A stretch of 64,000 bases of DNA from Paenibacillus alkaliterrae (lineage in GTDB: Bacteria > Bacillota > Bacilli > Paenibacillales > Paenibacillaceae). The stretch lies in contig NZ_JAKGAP010000032.1 in NCBI RefSeq assembly GCF_021532375.1, forward strand, positions 17,419 through 81,418, given 5' to 3'. This document shows, one piece after another, positions 26,281-35,055 of the stretch. Numbering within the stretch: the first letter of the stretch is position 1; each line of letters opens with the position of its first letter. Below the pieces are notes generated by a model that was not told where the DNA came from, did not search any database, and saw only the letters and a list, made by a program, of their open reading frames with translations. Position numbers and translations under genes: made by a program.

Positions 26281-26568
26281 TCACTCAACAGCCATCTTAA
26301 TCTCTTCATACTTCTCGTCGAACGAAATTCGCAGCGTCTTATTGTCCAAATACCACAGATTGTCTTCCTCTATATAATACGTGACGCCTTCTACGATTTC
26401 GCTAATCCCGATTCTCCTCGGAGCATCCTTGATCACACCGAGCGAAAGACCCGGATGCACACTGCCGCAGCCGCCCAAACGCACAAATATTCGAATGGCA
26501 TCCCCGTCCGCAAGCCCCATCTCCGACTTATACCAGCGCGCCGCCGGCTGCTCCACCACTAATTTCAT
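26281..26568 (-). CDS. HesB-like protein (YneR type)
   Basis: 95 residues beginning MKLVVEQPAARWYKSEMGLA, with IRIFVRLGGCGSVHPGLSLG and a C-terminal LRISFDEKYEEIKM. These fit the short HesB/YneR family of Firmicutes. Only one cysteine (Cys34) is present; the C-terminal CxC pair of A-type iron-sulfur scaffolds is missing, so a scaffold role is unlikely. It is a single gene; function is unknown. Confidence 0.8.
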   Translation of the reverse strand: MKLVVEQPAARWYKSEMGLADGDAIRIFVRLGGCGSVHPGLSLGVIKDAPRRIGISEIVEGVTYYIEEDNLWYLDNKTLRISFDEKYEEIKMAVE

Positions 26569-26769
26569 CGCTGTCAGCTCCTTCGTCTATGTGTGATCTA
26601 TCTATATAATCTATATGTGAACAAACCTATTTCCATTTGCTTATTTTTCAACTCATATCTCTCTCCATCATCGCCATTATGCAAGGTGCTGTCAACCTAT
26701 ACAGATAAGTTATAGTTTCTTACCTAATGGCAAATAACTAACAGAAGCCACAGGAAAGGAGTAGTGAGC

Positions 26770-26874
26770 ATGGGGAGTAATCCAATCAAACCCAACGGGT
26801 CGCAACATGTCGAGCGGCCTTCGAATGACCCGAAAAAGCAAGGAAGATCGGCAGCAAAGAAAAAATCAAAATAA
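26770..26874 (+). CDS. Small basic protein of 34 residues
   Basis: ATG 26770 follows AGGAAAGGAG at good spacing, and the frame ends just before a strong terminator. The sequence is polar, Asn/Pro-rich, and ends in a lysine cluster (GRSAAKKKSK), like several small Bacillales proteins of unknown role, some of them sporulation-related. I do not recognise the family. Gene structure rather than homology supports it. Confidence 0.55.
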   Translation: MGSNPIKPNGSQHVERPSNDPKKQGRSAAKKKSK

Positions 26875-26883
26875 AACGTTGTA

Positions 26884-26937
26884 AAAGCGGCAGCCTTGGA
26901 CCTTATTTTCATGTCCCGGACTGCCGCTTTGTTTTTT
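26884..26937 (+). terminator. Terminator after the 34-residue gene
   Basis: AAAGCGGCAG (26884-26893) pairs with CTGCCGCTTT (26921-26930), then GTTTTTT. Confidence 0.85.
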
Positions 26938-26965
26938 ATTATGATCAATATGGAATGCTATCCAT

Positions 26966-27310
26966 TCATCTGGCCCGTTCCAAAGCCGCCAAACCAAGCG
27001 CAAGCGAGCCGCATAAGCCTGCATTATCGCCAAGCCCAGGTGAAACGATGTATTCGTCTATTCCGTTAAGAAGCGCCTCCGCGCTGACATAGCCGTTAAG
27101 ATTTCTCTCCACCTCGGCCCGAACCATCGGAAGCAGCTGTTTCTGATGCATGACGCCCCCGCCCAAAATAACCCGTTTCGGAGATAATTCCCGCTTCAGC
27201 GTTTCGAGAAATGGAAAGCCGGACCAGCCCGGCTTCGGGGTAGTCGTCACACAGCCATACGTTGCGCTTGCCGGATCAATGTCGATCGGACCAAATGTTC
27301 CGATTCCGAT
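26966..27310 (-). pseudogene. Remnant of a ROK-family fructokinase
   Basis: Directly after the GH32 stop the same frame reads IGIGTFGPIDIDPASATYGC and TTTPKPGWSGFPFLETLKRE, the middle of a ScrK/GmuE-type ROK fructokinase. It then jumps to the C-terminal SPKRVILGGGVMHQKQLLP...LNGYV. The ATP-binding N-terminus and about 170 residues with the catalytic and zinc region are absent. There is no start codon with a ribosome site. A fructokinase is the expected last step for a fructan operon, so another copy must do this job if the pathway works. Confidence 0.85.
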
Positions 27311-29605
27311 TTACCAGTATATCGATTTCATTTCCCATATGTCCAATGACTTAATCCGCTGGTCCTCGTCGCCATAAAGCTGCAAGCCAAGCGCATCCAA
27401 TCGGCCCGGATACACTCTTGTCGTCAAGCTTTTCAGCCCATTCGCGTAGGCCTCGACCATAGAGCGGTCCAAGTAAACCCGCAGCCTTAGCGCTTCTCCT
27501 CTCAGCTCCAGCTTGCCGCTTTGCACCCCGCCGATACGTTCCTCCGGAGCAGATGTGGCCTTCAAGCGATCAACACCGAATTCGGAGGAATGAGGATCAT
27601 AATAAAGGAACGTCTCCTCTTCGCTTGCAGGTGAACGTCTGACCTTAAGCCCCATACGCGAGGTGTCTGTGACTGTGCCGGTACCGGCTTCCGCTCCCGC
27701 CGCAAACTCGACCTGAATCTCCAGCATATCGCCCTGCACGTTCGCAAGCAGCCCGTTTGCCTCCGCCAACGTCTTATCTCGAAGCGAACAGAGCAGCTCG
27801 CCGCGCAGCGACTTCAGCTCCTCGATCGGTTCAACGCCGAGGCGCCCGTCTTCCCGCAATAACAATTGCACAGGCAAGCCGGCATTGTGTGCCCAACCGG
27901 AATCATAATCCAGCTGCGGCGTCCGCTCGCCCTGCGCGATCGTGAATACGATATTGCGGCCCGTCCTTGGATCAACCATTCCGCTCGGTCCGGTAAAATG
28001 AAAATCGCCGACGTCAATGAGCTGAGGCTCATCATGATCGGGAACGAAACGAAAGGCATCACAGTCGAATGCGCCAATCCAATAGAATACCTCGACATCG
28101 GCTCCCGGGCCGAGCGGACTGATCAAGAATACATGCTTCTCCTCACCAGCGCCGTCCTTGCCGAGAGGCAGAAGAACCGGCAGCTCCCACATGTTGCCGA
28201 GATACGGATACGCATCGGGATCAGCGACATAAAAGGGGCCCTTATATTCCCAATCGATCATGTTGCCCGACGTATAAGCAAGCGCCGTTCCGCCTTGTCC
28301 ATCCGTGCCCGAACCGATCAGCAAATACCATAGTTCTCCTTCCTTCCATACGAACGGATCGCGGAAGTCGCCGAACATGCCCTGCCCCTTCTCCTGCACG
28401 ATCAAAGGCTCCTGATGCTTCTTCCATCGCACCAAATCGCTGTCGCCGTCCTCCAAGAAGCTGCTGCGGGCCAGTCCCACCCTTTGATTCGGCGATGCGC
28501 TGTCATCACCTGCCGTAAAGAATAAAGCCGGGATGCCGTTTTCATCATAGGCAGCGCTGCCAGACCATGCCCCATCGGGATCGACGGCCCCCTTCTCGGG
28601 CGCAAGCGCAATCGGCAGATCGCGCCAATGCACCATATCCTCGCTTACCCAGTGGCCCCAATGAATTTGCGCCCAATAAGGACCTTGAGGATTATGCTGA
28701 TAGAACAAATGATATTTCCCGTTAAAATAGATCGGCGCATGCGGTTCGTTCATCCAATGAACGGGCGGGCTCGCATGATACTGCGGACGATGCCGGTCCT
28801 TCAGGAGCGGCGCCCGGTCCAGCCGAATATCGGCCTCAGCGATTGCGGGAATGTCCCCTTCATGCGGCAGCAGCTCCGCTTCATAATAGGCCGCGATTTC
28901 AGCCGTAGACAATGCGCGGTCATAGATCCGCACCTCGTCCATCAGCCCGTCGAACATATTATGGCGGAACGCTTCCGCAAGCACCGCCGCTTGATTATTT
29001 TTCCCGATCAGCAGGTCGGAAGCGCACGGCGTCATTGCCGTATTCGCCGGCGTTGCCAGTTCGGCAACCTGCTCCCCGTTCAGGAACAGCTTCATGCCCG
29101 CCTGGTCCTTATCGAACGTTGCGGCAACATGGGACCACTTCTGCTTCGCAAGCGGCCGATCATGACACCAGAGCTCATGCCACTCACCGCCCAGTCCGAG
29201 CTGGAGCGACCATGAGCCATGCCGATAAATGCCAAAAATAAATCCTTCTCTTGCTTCCCTGTCATGCTGATTCACAATCGCGGAGAGCCTTTGCTCCGCT
29301 CCCCATTCATACGAACGAGGCGCGACCCAGGCGGAGACCGTAAAAGCCTCCCCTAGCCTTGGCGAAGCGCCGGCCTTACGGGTAATCCAAGTCGAATAAC
29401 CGTCAAACAGCAGTGAACCGCCATTCATCCCGAAACGCCAACCCGGATCAATCGCCTCCGTAAATCTGGCATCAAGCAGAGCGTAAGAGATCTCGTCCGC
29501 TTGGCCGCTAACGACATCCATAGCCGTGCGGCCACTGCCTTCATCCAGCGGCCAATGAGCAACTAGACCGGTACCTGTCGGCTTATTCCGGTTATTATTA
29601 TCCAT
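27311..29605 (-). CDS. GH32 enzyme with N-terminal LamG domain
   Basis: ATG 29605, nine bases after GGAGGA, gives 764 residues and no signal peptide. Residues about 15-245 form a LamG/concanavalin-like domain (GLVAHWPLDEGSGRTAMDVV; FTVSAWVAPRSYEW; DGLMDEVRIYDRALS). GH32 follows from about 275: VHWMNEPHAPIYFNGKYHLF in place of WxNDPNG, then GDFRDPFVWKE and NMWELPVLLP with the acid/base Glu. The C-terminal beta-sandwich ends with DIWEMKSIYW. The nucleophile position has Glu287 instead of Asp, a change also present, as I recall, in a subset of GH32 proteins. It likely acts on fructans or sucrose-like sugars inside the cell. Confidence 0.88.
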   Translation of the reverse strand: MDNNNRNKPTGTGLVAHWPLDEGSGRTAMDVVSGQADEISYALLDARFTEAIDPGWRFGMNGGSLLFDGYSTWITRKAGASPRLGEAFTVSAWVAPRSYEWGAEQRLSAIVNQHDREAREGFIFGIYRHGSWSLQLGLGGEWHELWCHDRPLAKQKWSHVAATFDKDQAGMKLFLNGEQVAELATPANTAMTPCASDLLIGKNNQAAVLAEAFRHNMFDGLMDEVRIYDRALSTAEIAAYYEAELLPHEGDIPAIAEADIRLDRAPLLKDRHRPQYHASPPVHWMNEPHAPIYFNGKYHLFYQHNPQGPYWAQIHWGHWVSEDMVHWRDLPIALAPEKGAVDPDGAWSGSAAYDENGIPALFFTAGDDSASPNQRVGLARSSFLEDGDSDLVRWKKHQEPLIVQEKGQGMFGDFRDPFVWKEGELWYLLIGSGTDGQGGTALAYTSGNMIDWEYKGPFYVADPDAYPYLGNMWELPVLLPLGKDGAGEEKHVFLISPLGPGADVEVFYWIGAFDCDAFRFVPDHDEPQLIDVGDFHFTGPSGMVDPRTGRNIVFTIAQGERTPQLDYDSGWAHNAGLPVQLLLREDGRLGVEPIEELKSLRGELLCSLRDKTLAEANGLLANVQGDMLEIQVEFAAGAEAGTGTVTDTSRMGLKVRRSPASEEETFLYYDPHSSEFGVDRLKATSAPEERIGGVQSGKLELRGEALRLRVYLDRSMVEAYANGLKSLTTRVYPGRLDALGLQLYGDEDQRIKSLDIWEMKSIYW

Positions 29606-29634
29606 GAACACCATTCCTCCCGCTCGGGCAATCG

Positions 29635-31125
29635 TTATTTTCCTACCGTCTCAGTCACCCTTGCCGCGTAAATCGATTTCAACGGATACAGCTTCAGCGA
29701 TCGAAGCCATACTTCTCCGCCCTTTGCAAAAAGCTCGATCCCGTCGCTGCCCGCATGCGGGAACAGCTGATCGGTCATGACAAGGCCGCCTTCATCAGCG
29801 AAAATTTCAACGGAAGAACGATCCACCCATATGTGCAGCTTAACCGTGCCGTTTACGGGCCCCAGCGGCTCGCCGTGTCTGCAGCCGAACTGTGGATGAA
29901 AGTCTAATATCCCCGATTTCGTTCGATCGATAAACAATTGGCCGGCCGCGGCGTCATAGCCTACTATCGTCTCGCAGCTTTCGCCGACTCTTAACCTAAA
30001 GCCGAATTCGACAGCCGTATCCAGCTCAAATTCAGCCTCTATCTCGAATAGCTCGCCTTTATATCCGTCGAGCAGATTGTCGTCCGCCGATATCCGTTCA
30101 TCCTGCCATTCGACAACCTCTTGCCGCAGCTTACGCAGCTCCTCAGGCGCTTCCTGTATAAGCTTCACTTGACCCTCGAAATCGCGGAGCTTAAGCCTCC
30201 GAGGAATTGTCATCGCGCCGCGCCACTCATCCGTCGGAATCAAATTCGCGTATTTCCAATTATTCATCCAGCCGATAAGCAGCCGGTCGCCTGCATCCGA
30301 CCATGTCACCCCGGCGTAGTTATCGCGGCCGTGATCCATCCACAGCACCGTCTCCGGCGAATTGTCGTTCATGAACGTCATCCCGTCAAACTCACCGATA
30401 AAATATTGCGTTCTCGACCCTTCAGGGCAATTCGCCTCATCACCGATGCTCACGAGCATTACCCACTTCGCAAGACCGTCCTTGCCCTCAATCGGCAAAG
30501 CGAACAAATCCGGGCATTCCCATACGCCGTCATGCGAACCTTCTTGCGCCCCGAATTCACTGGCAAACGTCCATTCTTTCAAATCCGCTGAATGGTACAG
30601 GCAAAGCCGGTCTCCCGCCGCCAGCACCATAATCCAGCGCTTCGTGCCTTCATGCCAAAACACCTTCGGATCGCGGAAATCCGCGAACCGCTCGTCTGCA
30701 AGCACAGGATTATCCGCATAGGGATGCCAAGTGCGTCCATTATCCTTGCTATAAGCAATGCTCTGCCGCTGCTTGGACAGGTCTGTGCCCGGAATCATCT
30801 CCGTTTGCGTGTAAATCGCGACCAGTCCTGCTTTTCCATCGAAAAAGCCGCTCGTATCTTCAGCATCCACGACCGCGCTTCCCGAAAAAACCGTACCGTT
30901 ATGATCCGGGTATAAAGCAATCGGAAGATGCTCCCAATGCACAAGATCCTTGCTAACCGCATGGCCCCAATGCATCGGACCCCACACGGTGCTATCCGGA
31001 TGATGCTGGTAAAACAAATGATACTCTCCCTCGTAAAACACCATCCCGTTCGGATCGTTCAGCCAATTGGCTTCGGGTGTAAAATGAAACTGCGGACGCA
31101 GCGGGTGACCGTAAATAGGTTTCAT
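29635..31125 (-). CDS. GH32 beta-fructosidase (sucrase/levanase type)
   Basis: ATG 31125 after AGGAGGAGAG gives 496 residues without a signal peptide, so it is cytoplasmic. All GH32 motifs are intact: WLNDPNGMVFYEG with nucleophile Asp24, FADFRDPKVFWHE, and GVWECPDLFALP with the acid/base Glu. The C-terminal beta-sandwich includes LHIWVDRSSVEIFADEGG. It releases fructose from sucrose or fructo-oligosaccharides taken up by the transporter encoded just upstream. It is the canonical partner of the atypical GH32 that follows. Confidence 0.93.
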   Translation of the reverse strand: MKPIYGHPLRPQFHFTPEANWLNDPNGMVFYEGEYHLFYQHHPDSTVWGPMHWGHAVSKDLVHWEHLPIALYPDHNGTVFSGSAVVDAEDTSGFFDGKAGLVAIYTQTEMIPGTDLSKQRQSIAYSKDNGRTWHPYADNPVLADERFADFRDPKVFWHEGTKRWIMVLAAGDRLCLYHSADLKEWTFASEFGAQEGSHDGVWECPDLFALPIEGKDGLAKWVMLVSIGDEANCPEGSRTQYFIGEFDGMTFMNDNSPETVLWMDHGRDNYAGVTWSDAGDRLLIGWMNNWKYANLIPTDEWRGAMTIPRRLKLRDFEGQVKLIQEAPEELRKLRQEVVEWQDERISADDNLLDGYKGELFEIEAEFELDTAVEFGFRLRVGESCETIVGYDAAAGQLFIDRTKSGILDFHPQFGCRHGEPLGPVNGTVKLHIWVDRSSVEIFADEGGLVMTDQLFPHAGSDGIELFAKGGEVWLRSLKLYPLKSIYAARVTETVGK

Positions 31126-31165
31126 ATGATTCTCTCTCCTCCTATCGGCATTGCTCTCTCTTTTT

Positions 31166-32800
31166 TTATTTTTGCGCTTCCTTATAACGGTCAAGCGCGG
31201 TTTGGTATAGTTCCATCAGCTCGCTGAGGCCCATATCTTCTACTGTCTTCACATAGCTGTCCCACGCTTTGTCATCCATGCCGTCAACGATGAATTTCGC
31301 TCTTTGCGTATTGACGAATTTGATAAGCTCCGGCTCAATTTGGTTGATCGTATCCAGCTCCTCCGGCAGGAAGAAGATCGTCGGATAGTTTTCTTTCTCC
31401 ATGAACGGCTCGTAATATTGCTCCAAATCCTTCTTCCGCTGCTGCGCGCGCGGCTCCATGTCTACAATGGTTTTGAAATGCTCGCTCGTAATGACGCCCG
31501 CACCGTTCGGTGCGACCTTCTGACGGAATTCCCCCATCGATACGCCTTCCTCAAGAGGAAGGTTCACAAGCTTGCCGTTCGCATCCTTCTCATAAATAAC
31601 GCCAATCGGGCCCCAGTGAATTTGCGCAGCCATGTACGGCTCATACTGCTGATCGATCCAGCGCATCGTGACTTCCGGATTTTCGTTTTCCTTCGTTATG
31701 ACGAATGCGTTTCTGCCCGGGCCGCCGCCGTTGCCTCTGCCAATCGTTTTCTTGCCTGTCGGTCCTGTGAGCGGAGGAACGAGCGCATAGTTTTTCGCTT
31801 GCTCCGTACCCACGACCTCTTCGATTTCCCACCATACGTAGGAGCCGAGCGTCGGTTCAGCCGTTTTTCCTTTGGCCAAGTATTGCGGCGCATCCTGCGT
31901 AAAGGATTCGGGATCAATTAAGCCTTGTTTGTACCATTTCTCGTTAAAATATTTCAATGCCTCTTTATATTCCGGTTGCGTAGCCGTGAAGATTACTTTG
32001 CCGTCTCTTACGATGCGGTGCTCCAGGTTATCCGGTAAGCCGAAGGCGCCGAACAGGCCTGCAATATCCATACACCACTGCATATGCATGAAGCTAAGCG
32101 GAATTTCGTCGGCTTTGCCGTTGCCGTTCGGATCCTGCGTTTTGAAAGCGACAAGCGCCTCCGTATACTCGTCAAGCGTTTCCGGGAACTTCAAGCCCAG
32201 CTTGTCGAGCCACTGCGTATTAATAACATGGAAGAACGGATTTGTGCCAAGCTCGTTCTCCTCCCAAGTCGGCAGGCCGTAGATATGACCGTTAGGCGCC
32301 GTGATTGCCGCTTTGATATCCGGCCTTTCTTCCAGCAGCTTCTTCAAATTCGGAGCATATTGCTCGATCAAATCCTCCAGAGGAATGATCGTTCCGTCTT
32401 CTCCGTAAGTAATCAATTCATAATCGGAAAATTGCGAAGCGTAAAACGCATCCGGGAGGTCGCCGCTGGCCAGCAGCAGGTTTTTCTTTTCCACATAATC
32501 GGTATCCGGGATATTATTCCATTCAATATGAACATTCGTATCGTTCTCGAGCCGTTTGAAAATTTCCATTTCATTATACTCCGGCGCAAGCGCCGCTTTC
32601 GGCGAAACGATTGAAAGTGTGATTTTCTCATTGACGATCGGAAGCCCATCCTTATTAAAGCTAGTCTCTTCCGTCGTCTGGCTGCCGTTTGTCTTGCCCC
32701 CGTTATTTGCAGCTTGATTACTTTTGTTGTCCGCACAGGCGGATAGCAGCAGGCTTGCCGTCAATAAAACGCTTACCCCGATTGACGCTGTCTTCTTCAT
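31166..32800 (-). CDS. LplA-type sugar-binding lipoprotein
   Basis: 544 residues, the length of the LplA-like class that works with LplB/LplC permeases. The signal peptide ends in the lipobox LLSAC (Cys21) followed by an Asn-rich linker. Class features include NIPDTDYVEKKNLLLASGDL, YGLPTWEENELGTNPFFHVI and PEVTMRWIDQQYEPYMAAQI. It lies after the two permease genes and before two GH32 genes. The ligand is probably sucrose or fructo-oligosaccharides. Confidence 0.9.
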   Translation of the reverse strand: MKKTASIGVSVLLTASLLLSACADNKSNQAANNGGKTNGSQTTEETSFNKDGLPIVNEKITLSIVSPKAALAPEYNEMEIFKRLENDTNVHIEWNNIPDTDYVEKKNLLLASGDLPDAFYASQFSDYELITYGEDGTIIPLEDLIEQYAPNLKKLLEERPDIKAAITAPNGHIYGLPTWEENELGTNPFFHVINTQWLDKLGLKFPETLDEYTEALVAFKTQDPNGNGKADEIPLSFMHMQWCMDIAGLFGAFGLPDNLEHRIVRDGKVIFTATQPEYKEALKYFNEKWYKQGLIDPESFTQDAPQYLAKGKTAEPTLGSYVWWEIEEVVGTEQAKNYALVPPLTGPTGKKTIGRGNGGGPGRNAFVITKENENPEVTMRWIDQQYEPYMAAQIHWGPIGVIYEKDANGKLVNLPLEEGVSMGEFRQKVAPNGAGVITSEHFKTIVDMEPRAQQRKKDLEQYYEPFMEKENYPTIFFLPEELDTINQIEPELIKFVNTQRAKFIVDGMDDKAWDSYVKTVEDMGLSELMELYQTALDRYKEAQK

Positions 32801-32912
32801 TTTAGTGATCCTCCCTTAATATAGGCAATCTATTTATCTATCATCAACCGGGTCCGGTCCGCGGTATTACGAAGCCCGGCGATAATCAAATCGGATACGG
32901 CTGTCGCCGTCA

Positions 32913-33809
32913 CTAGCCTTTGATGGAGCCGATCATAACCCCTTTGACAAAATAACGCTGCAGGAACGGATAGAGGATAAGCAGCGGCAGGCTTGCGATA
33001 ATAATAACGCCGTATTTGATCAACTCCGTTACCCGGAGCTTAGCGGCGTAGGACTCCACGTCAATCATCATGCTGGAGTTGACCTGGTTCTGAACGAGAA
33101 TGTTCCGCAGCACCAGCTGAAGCGGATATTTCGTTTCCTCATTAAGATAAATCATGGCATCGAAGAAGCCGTTCCAAAAACCGACAACATGGTAAAGCAC
33201 CATCACCGCAATGATCGGCTTCGAGAGCGGAAGCACCATGCCTAGAAAAAATCTCGTGTTCGAGCAGCCGTCTATAAAAGCAGCCTCCCGCATTTCATCG
33301 GGAATCGAGCTCTGGAAGAAGGTACGCACAATAATAATATTGAACACGCCTGCGGCGCCTGGGACGACGAGCGCCCATATCGTATTAATCATGTTCAAAT
33401 CCTTGATGAGCAGGTAGGTCGGAATAAGCCCCCCGCCGAAAAACATGGTGAACATGAAGAACCACATAAATAAGCTGCGGCCGACCAAATCCTTGCGGGA
33501 TAACGGATAGGCGGCCATTAACGTAATCACCACGCTGATTGCCGTCCCAACGACAGCATAGAGCAGCGAATTTCCGTATCCGATCCAGATGGCTGAATCG
33601 GCGAAGATACGTTCATACCCGTCAAGGGTCAGCCCTTTTGGCAGCAGCCAAATTTCGCCGGAGTAAATCCGGTTGGGATCGCTAAAGGAAGCGATCAGTA
33701 CAAAATAAAGCGGATACAAAATAAGCAGCATTCCAATCGTCAGCAGCGTGTAATTCATGGTATCAAACAGCAGATCGCCCTTTGTTTTGCGTTTCAGCAG
33801 CATGTTCAT
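32913..33809 (-). CDS. LplC/YtcP-type ABC transporter permease
   Basis: ATG 33809 after AAGGAGGGAACAGACA gives 298 residues with six helices. The EAA loop EAAFIDGCSNTRFFLGMVLP is near residue 190, and the C-terminus FVKGVMIGSIKG is diagnostic of the LplC group. It partners the LplB-like permease upstream, whose reading frame overlaps its ribosome site. Confidence 0.92.
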   Translation of the reverse strand: MNMLLKRKTKGDLLFDTMNYTLLTIGMLLILYPLYFVLIASFSDPNRIYSGEIWLLPKGLTLDGYERIFADSAIWIGYGNSLLYAVVGTAISVVITLMAAYPLSRKDLVGRSLFMWFFMFTMFFGGGLIPTYLLIKDLNMINTIWALVVPGAAGVFNIIIVRTFFQSSIPDEMREAAFIDGCSNTRFFLGMVLPLSKPIIAVMVLYHVVGFWNGFFDAMIYLNEETKYPLQLVLRNILVQNQVNSSMMIDVESYAAKLRVTELIKYGVIIIASLPLLILYPFLQRYFVKGVMIGSIKG

Positions 33810-33823
33810 TGTCTGTTCCCTCC

Positions 33824-34789
33824 TTACCACAAGCTCGTTTCCGTCAGCTTCTTGGCTGCACGGTTCACGGTAACTAGCAGCACTACATTAATAATGGCAT
33901 TGAACAAACCGATCGCGGCCGAGAAGCTGTACTGCGCCTTCTGAATCCCCAGCTCATAGACATAAGTCGGAATGATATTGGATGCGGCGTAGTTCAAATC
34001 CGTTTGCATCAGATAAGCCTTCTCGAAGCCGACGCTCATCACATTGCCGAGTGCCAGCACCATCAGAATAATAATCGTCGGCATAATGCCCGGAACGTCC
34101 ACATGTCTGACGCGCTTCCATTTGCTGGCGCCGTCCATAACGGCCGCTTCGTGAAGCTCGGGATTGACGCCGGCTAATGCCGCCAAATAGATGATGGTCG
34201 CAAAGCCCGTTTCCTGCCAAATCCCCGAAAGGACATACAGGGGGCGAAACCATCCTTCGTCAGCCATGAACATAACCGGTTCGCCGCCGAAAAACGTAAT
34301 GACGTGATTCACAATTCCGCTGTTTGGAGATAAGAAGACGCCAAGCATCCCAACTAGAACGACGGTCGAAATAAAATGCGGCGCGTAAATGACCGTTTGC
34401 ACGAATTTCTTATATCGCTTCGCCATCATTTGATTAAGCATGAGAGCAACTAGAATCGGGATCGGAAAGCCCAGCGCCAAGGAATACAAGCTTAGCAAAA
34501 TCGTATTTTCCATGATCGGCCAAAAATTGTACGCCTCGAAAAACCGGATAAAATGCTCGAAGCCTACCCACTCGCTTCCCCAAATCCCTTTGCTTGCCCG
34601 GAAATCCTTAAAGGCAATCTGTACGCCATACATCGGGTAATACTTAAAAACCAGATAAATTAGCACCGCGGGCAGCAAGAACAGGTACAGCTCGTAGTTT
34701 TGTTTGACTTGCACCCAAGTCCTATTGCTTTGCGTAATCTTCGTACTATCCTTCTCTTGTTGAAGAAGCCCAGGCTTTGCTGTCTTCAT
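33824..34789 (-). CDS. LplB-type ABC transporter permease
   Basis: 321 residues with six helices. The N-terminal region YELYLFLLPAVLIYLVFKYY and MYGVQIAFKDFRASKGIWGS are diagnostic of LplB-type subunits, with EAA loop LHEAAVMDGASKWKRVRHVD near residue 220. It is the first gene of the fructan operon. The leader at 34790-35034 has four operator-like sites for the LacI-type regulator encoded next. Confidence 0.92.
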   Translation of the reverse strand: MKTAKPGLLQQEKDSTKITQSNRTWVQVKQNYELYLFLLPAVLIYLVFKYYPMYGVQIAFKDFRASKGIWGSEWVGFEHFIRFFEAYNFWPIMENTILLSLYSLALGFPIPILVALMLNQMMAKRYKKFVQTVIYAPHFISTVVLVGMLGVFLSPNSGIVNHVITFFGGEPVMFMADEGWFRPLYVLSGIWQETGFATIIYLAALAGVNPELHEAAVMDGASKWKRVRHVDVPGIMPTIIILMVLALGNVMSVGFEKAYLMQTDLNYAASNIIPTYVYELGIQKAQYSFSAAIGLFNAIINVVLLVTVNRAAKKLTETSLW

Positions 34790-34820
34790 CTTCCATCCCG
34801 CCTTCCGCTCTTGCGCAATC

Positions 34821-35010
34821 GTTTACGTAAACCTTATGAAAACCATGGAGAATAAATTTTGCAAACGATTAGTTTTCTTTAAATCCTCAGAAAAACGTTT
34901 ACGTAATCGTTTGCCTTTATTATAAGCGCTTTCATTAATGATCGTCAAGGTTATTTTTTTGTCCTTTGTTCACCGGTTGTTCCGGCTCAATTGTTTATTT
35001 AAACGTTTAC
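34821..35010. promoter_or_regulatory. Cluster of LacI-type operators before the fructan operon
   Basis: GTTTACGTAAAC (34821-34832) is a perfect palindrome. Further sites are GCAAACGATT (34861-34870) in inverted repeat with AATCGTTTGC (34905-34914), AAACGTTT with ACGTAA (34893-34906), and AAACGTTTAC (35001-35010). They share the AACGTTTAC-like half site with the palindrome at 36098, upstream of the LacI gene. Confidence 0.75.
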
Positions 35011-35019
35011 GTAGCAAGC

Positions 35020-35055
35020 AAAAAAAAAGAATAGTCAGCTCGAATGCCTGACTAT
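35020..35055 (-). terminator. Terminator overlapping the LacI stop codon
   Basis: Minus strand ATAGTCAG/CTGACTAT stem, then TC and nine T residues. The right arm lies in the last codons and stop of the gene. Confidence 0.8.
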
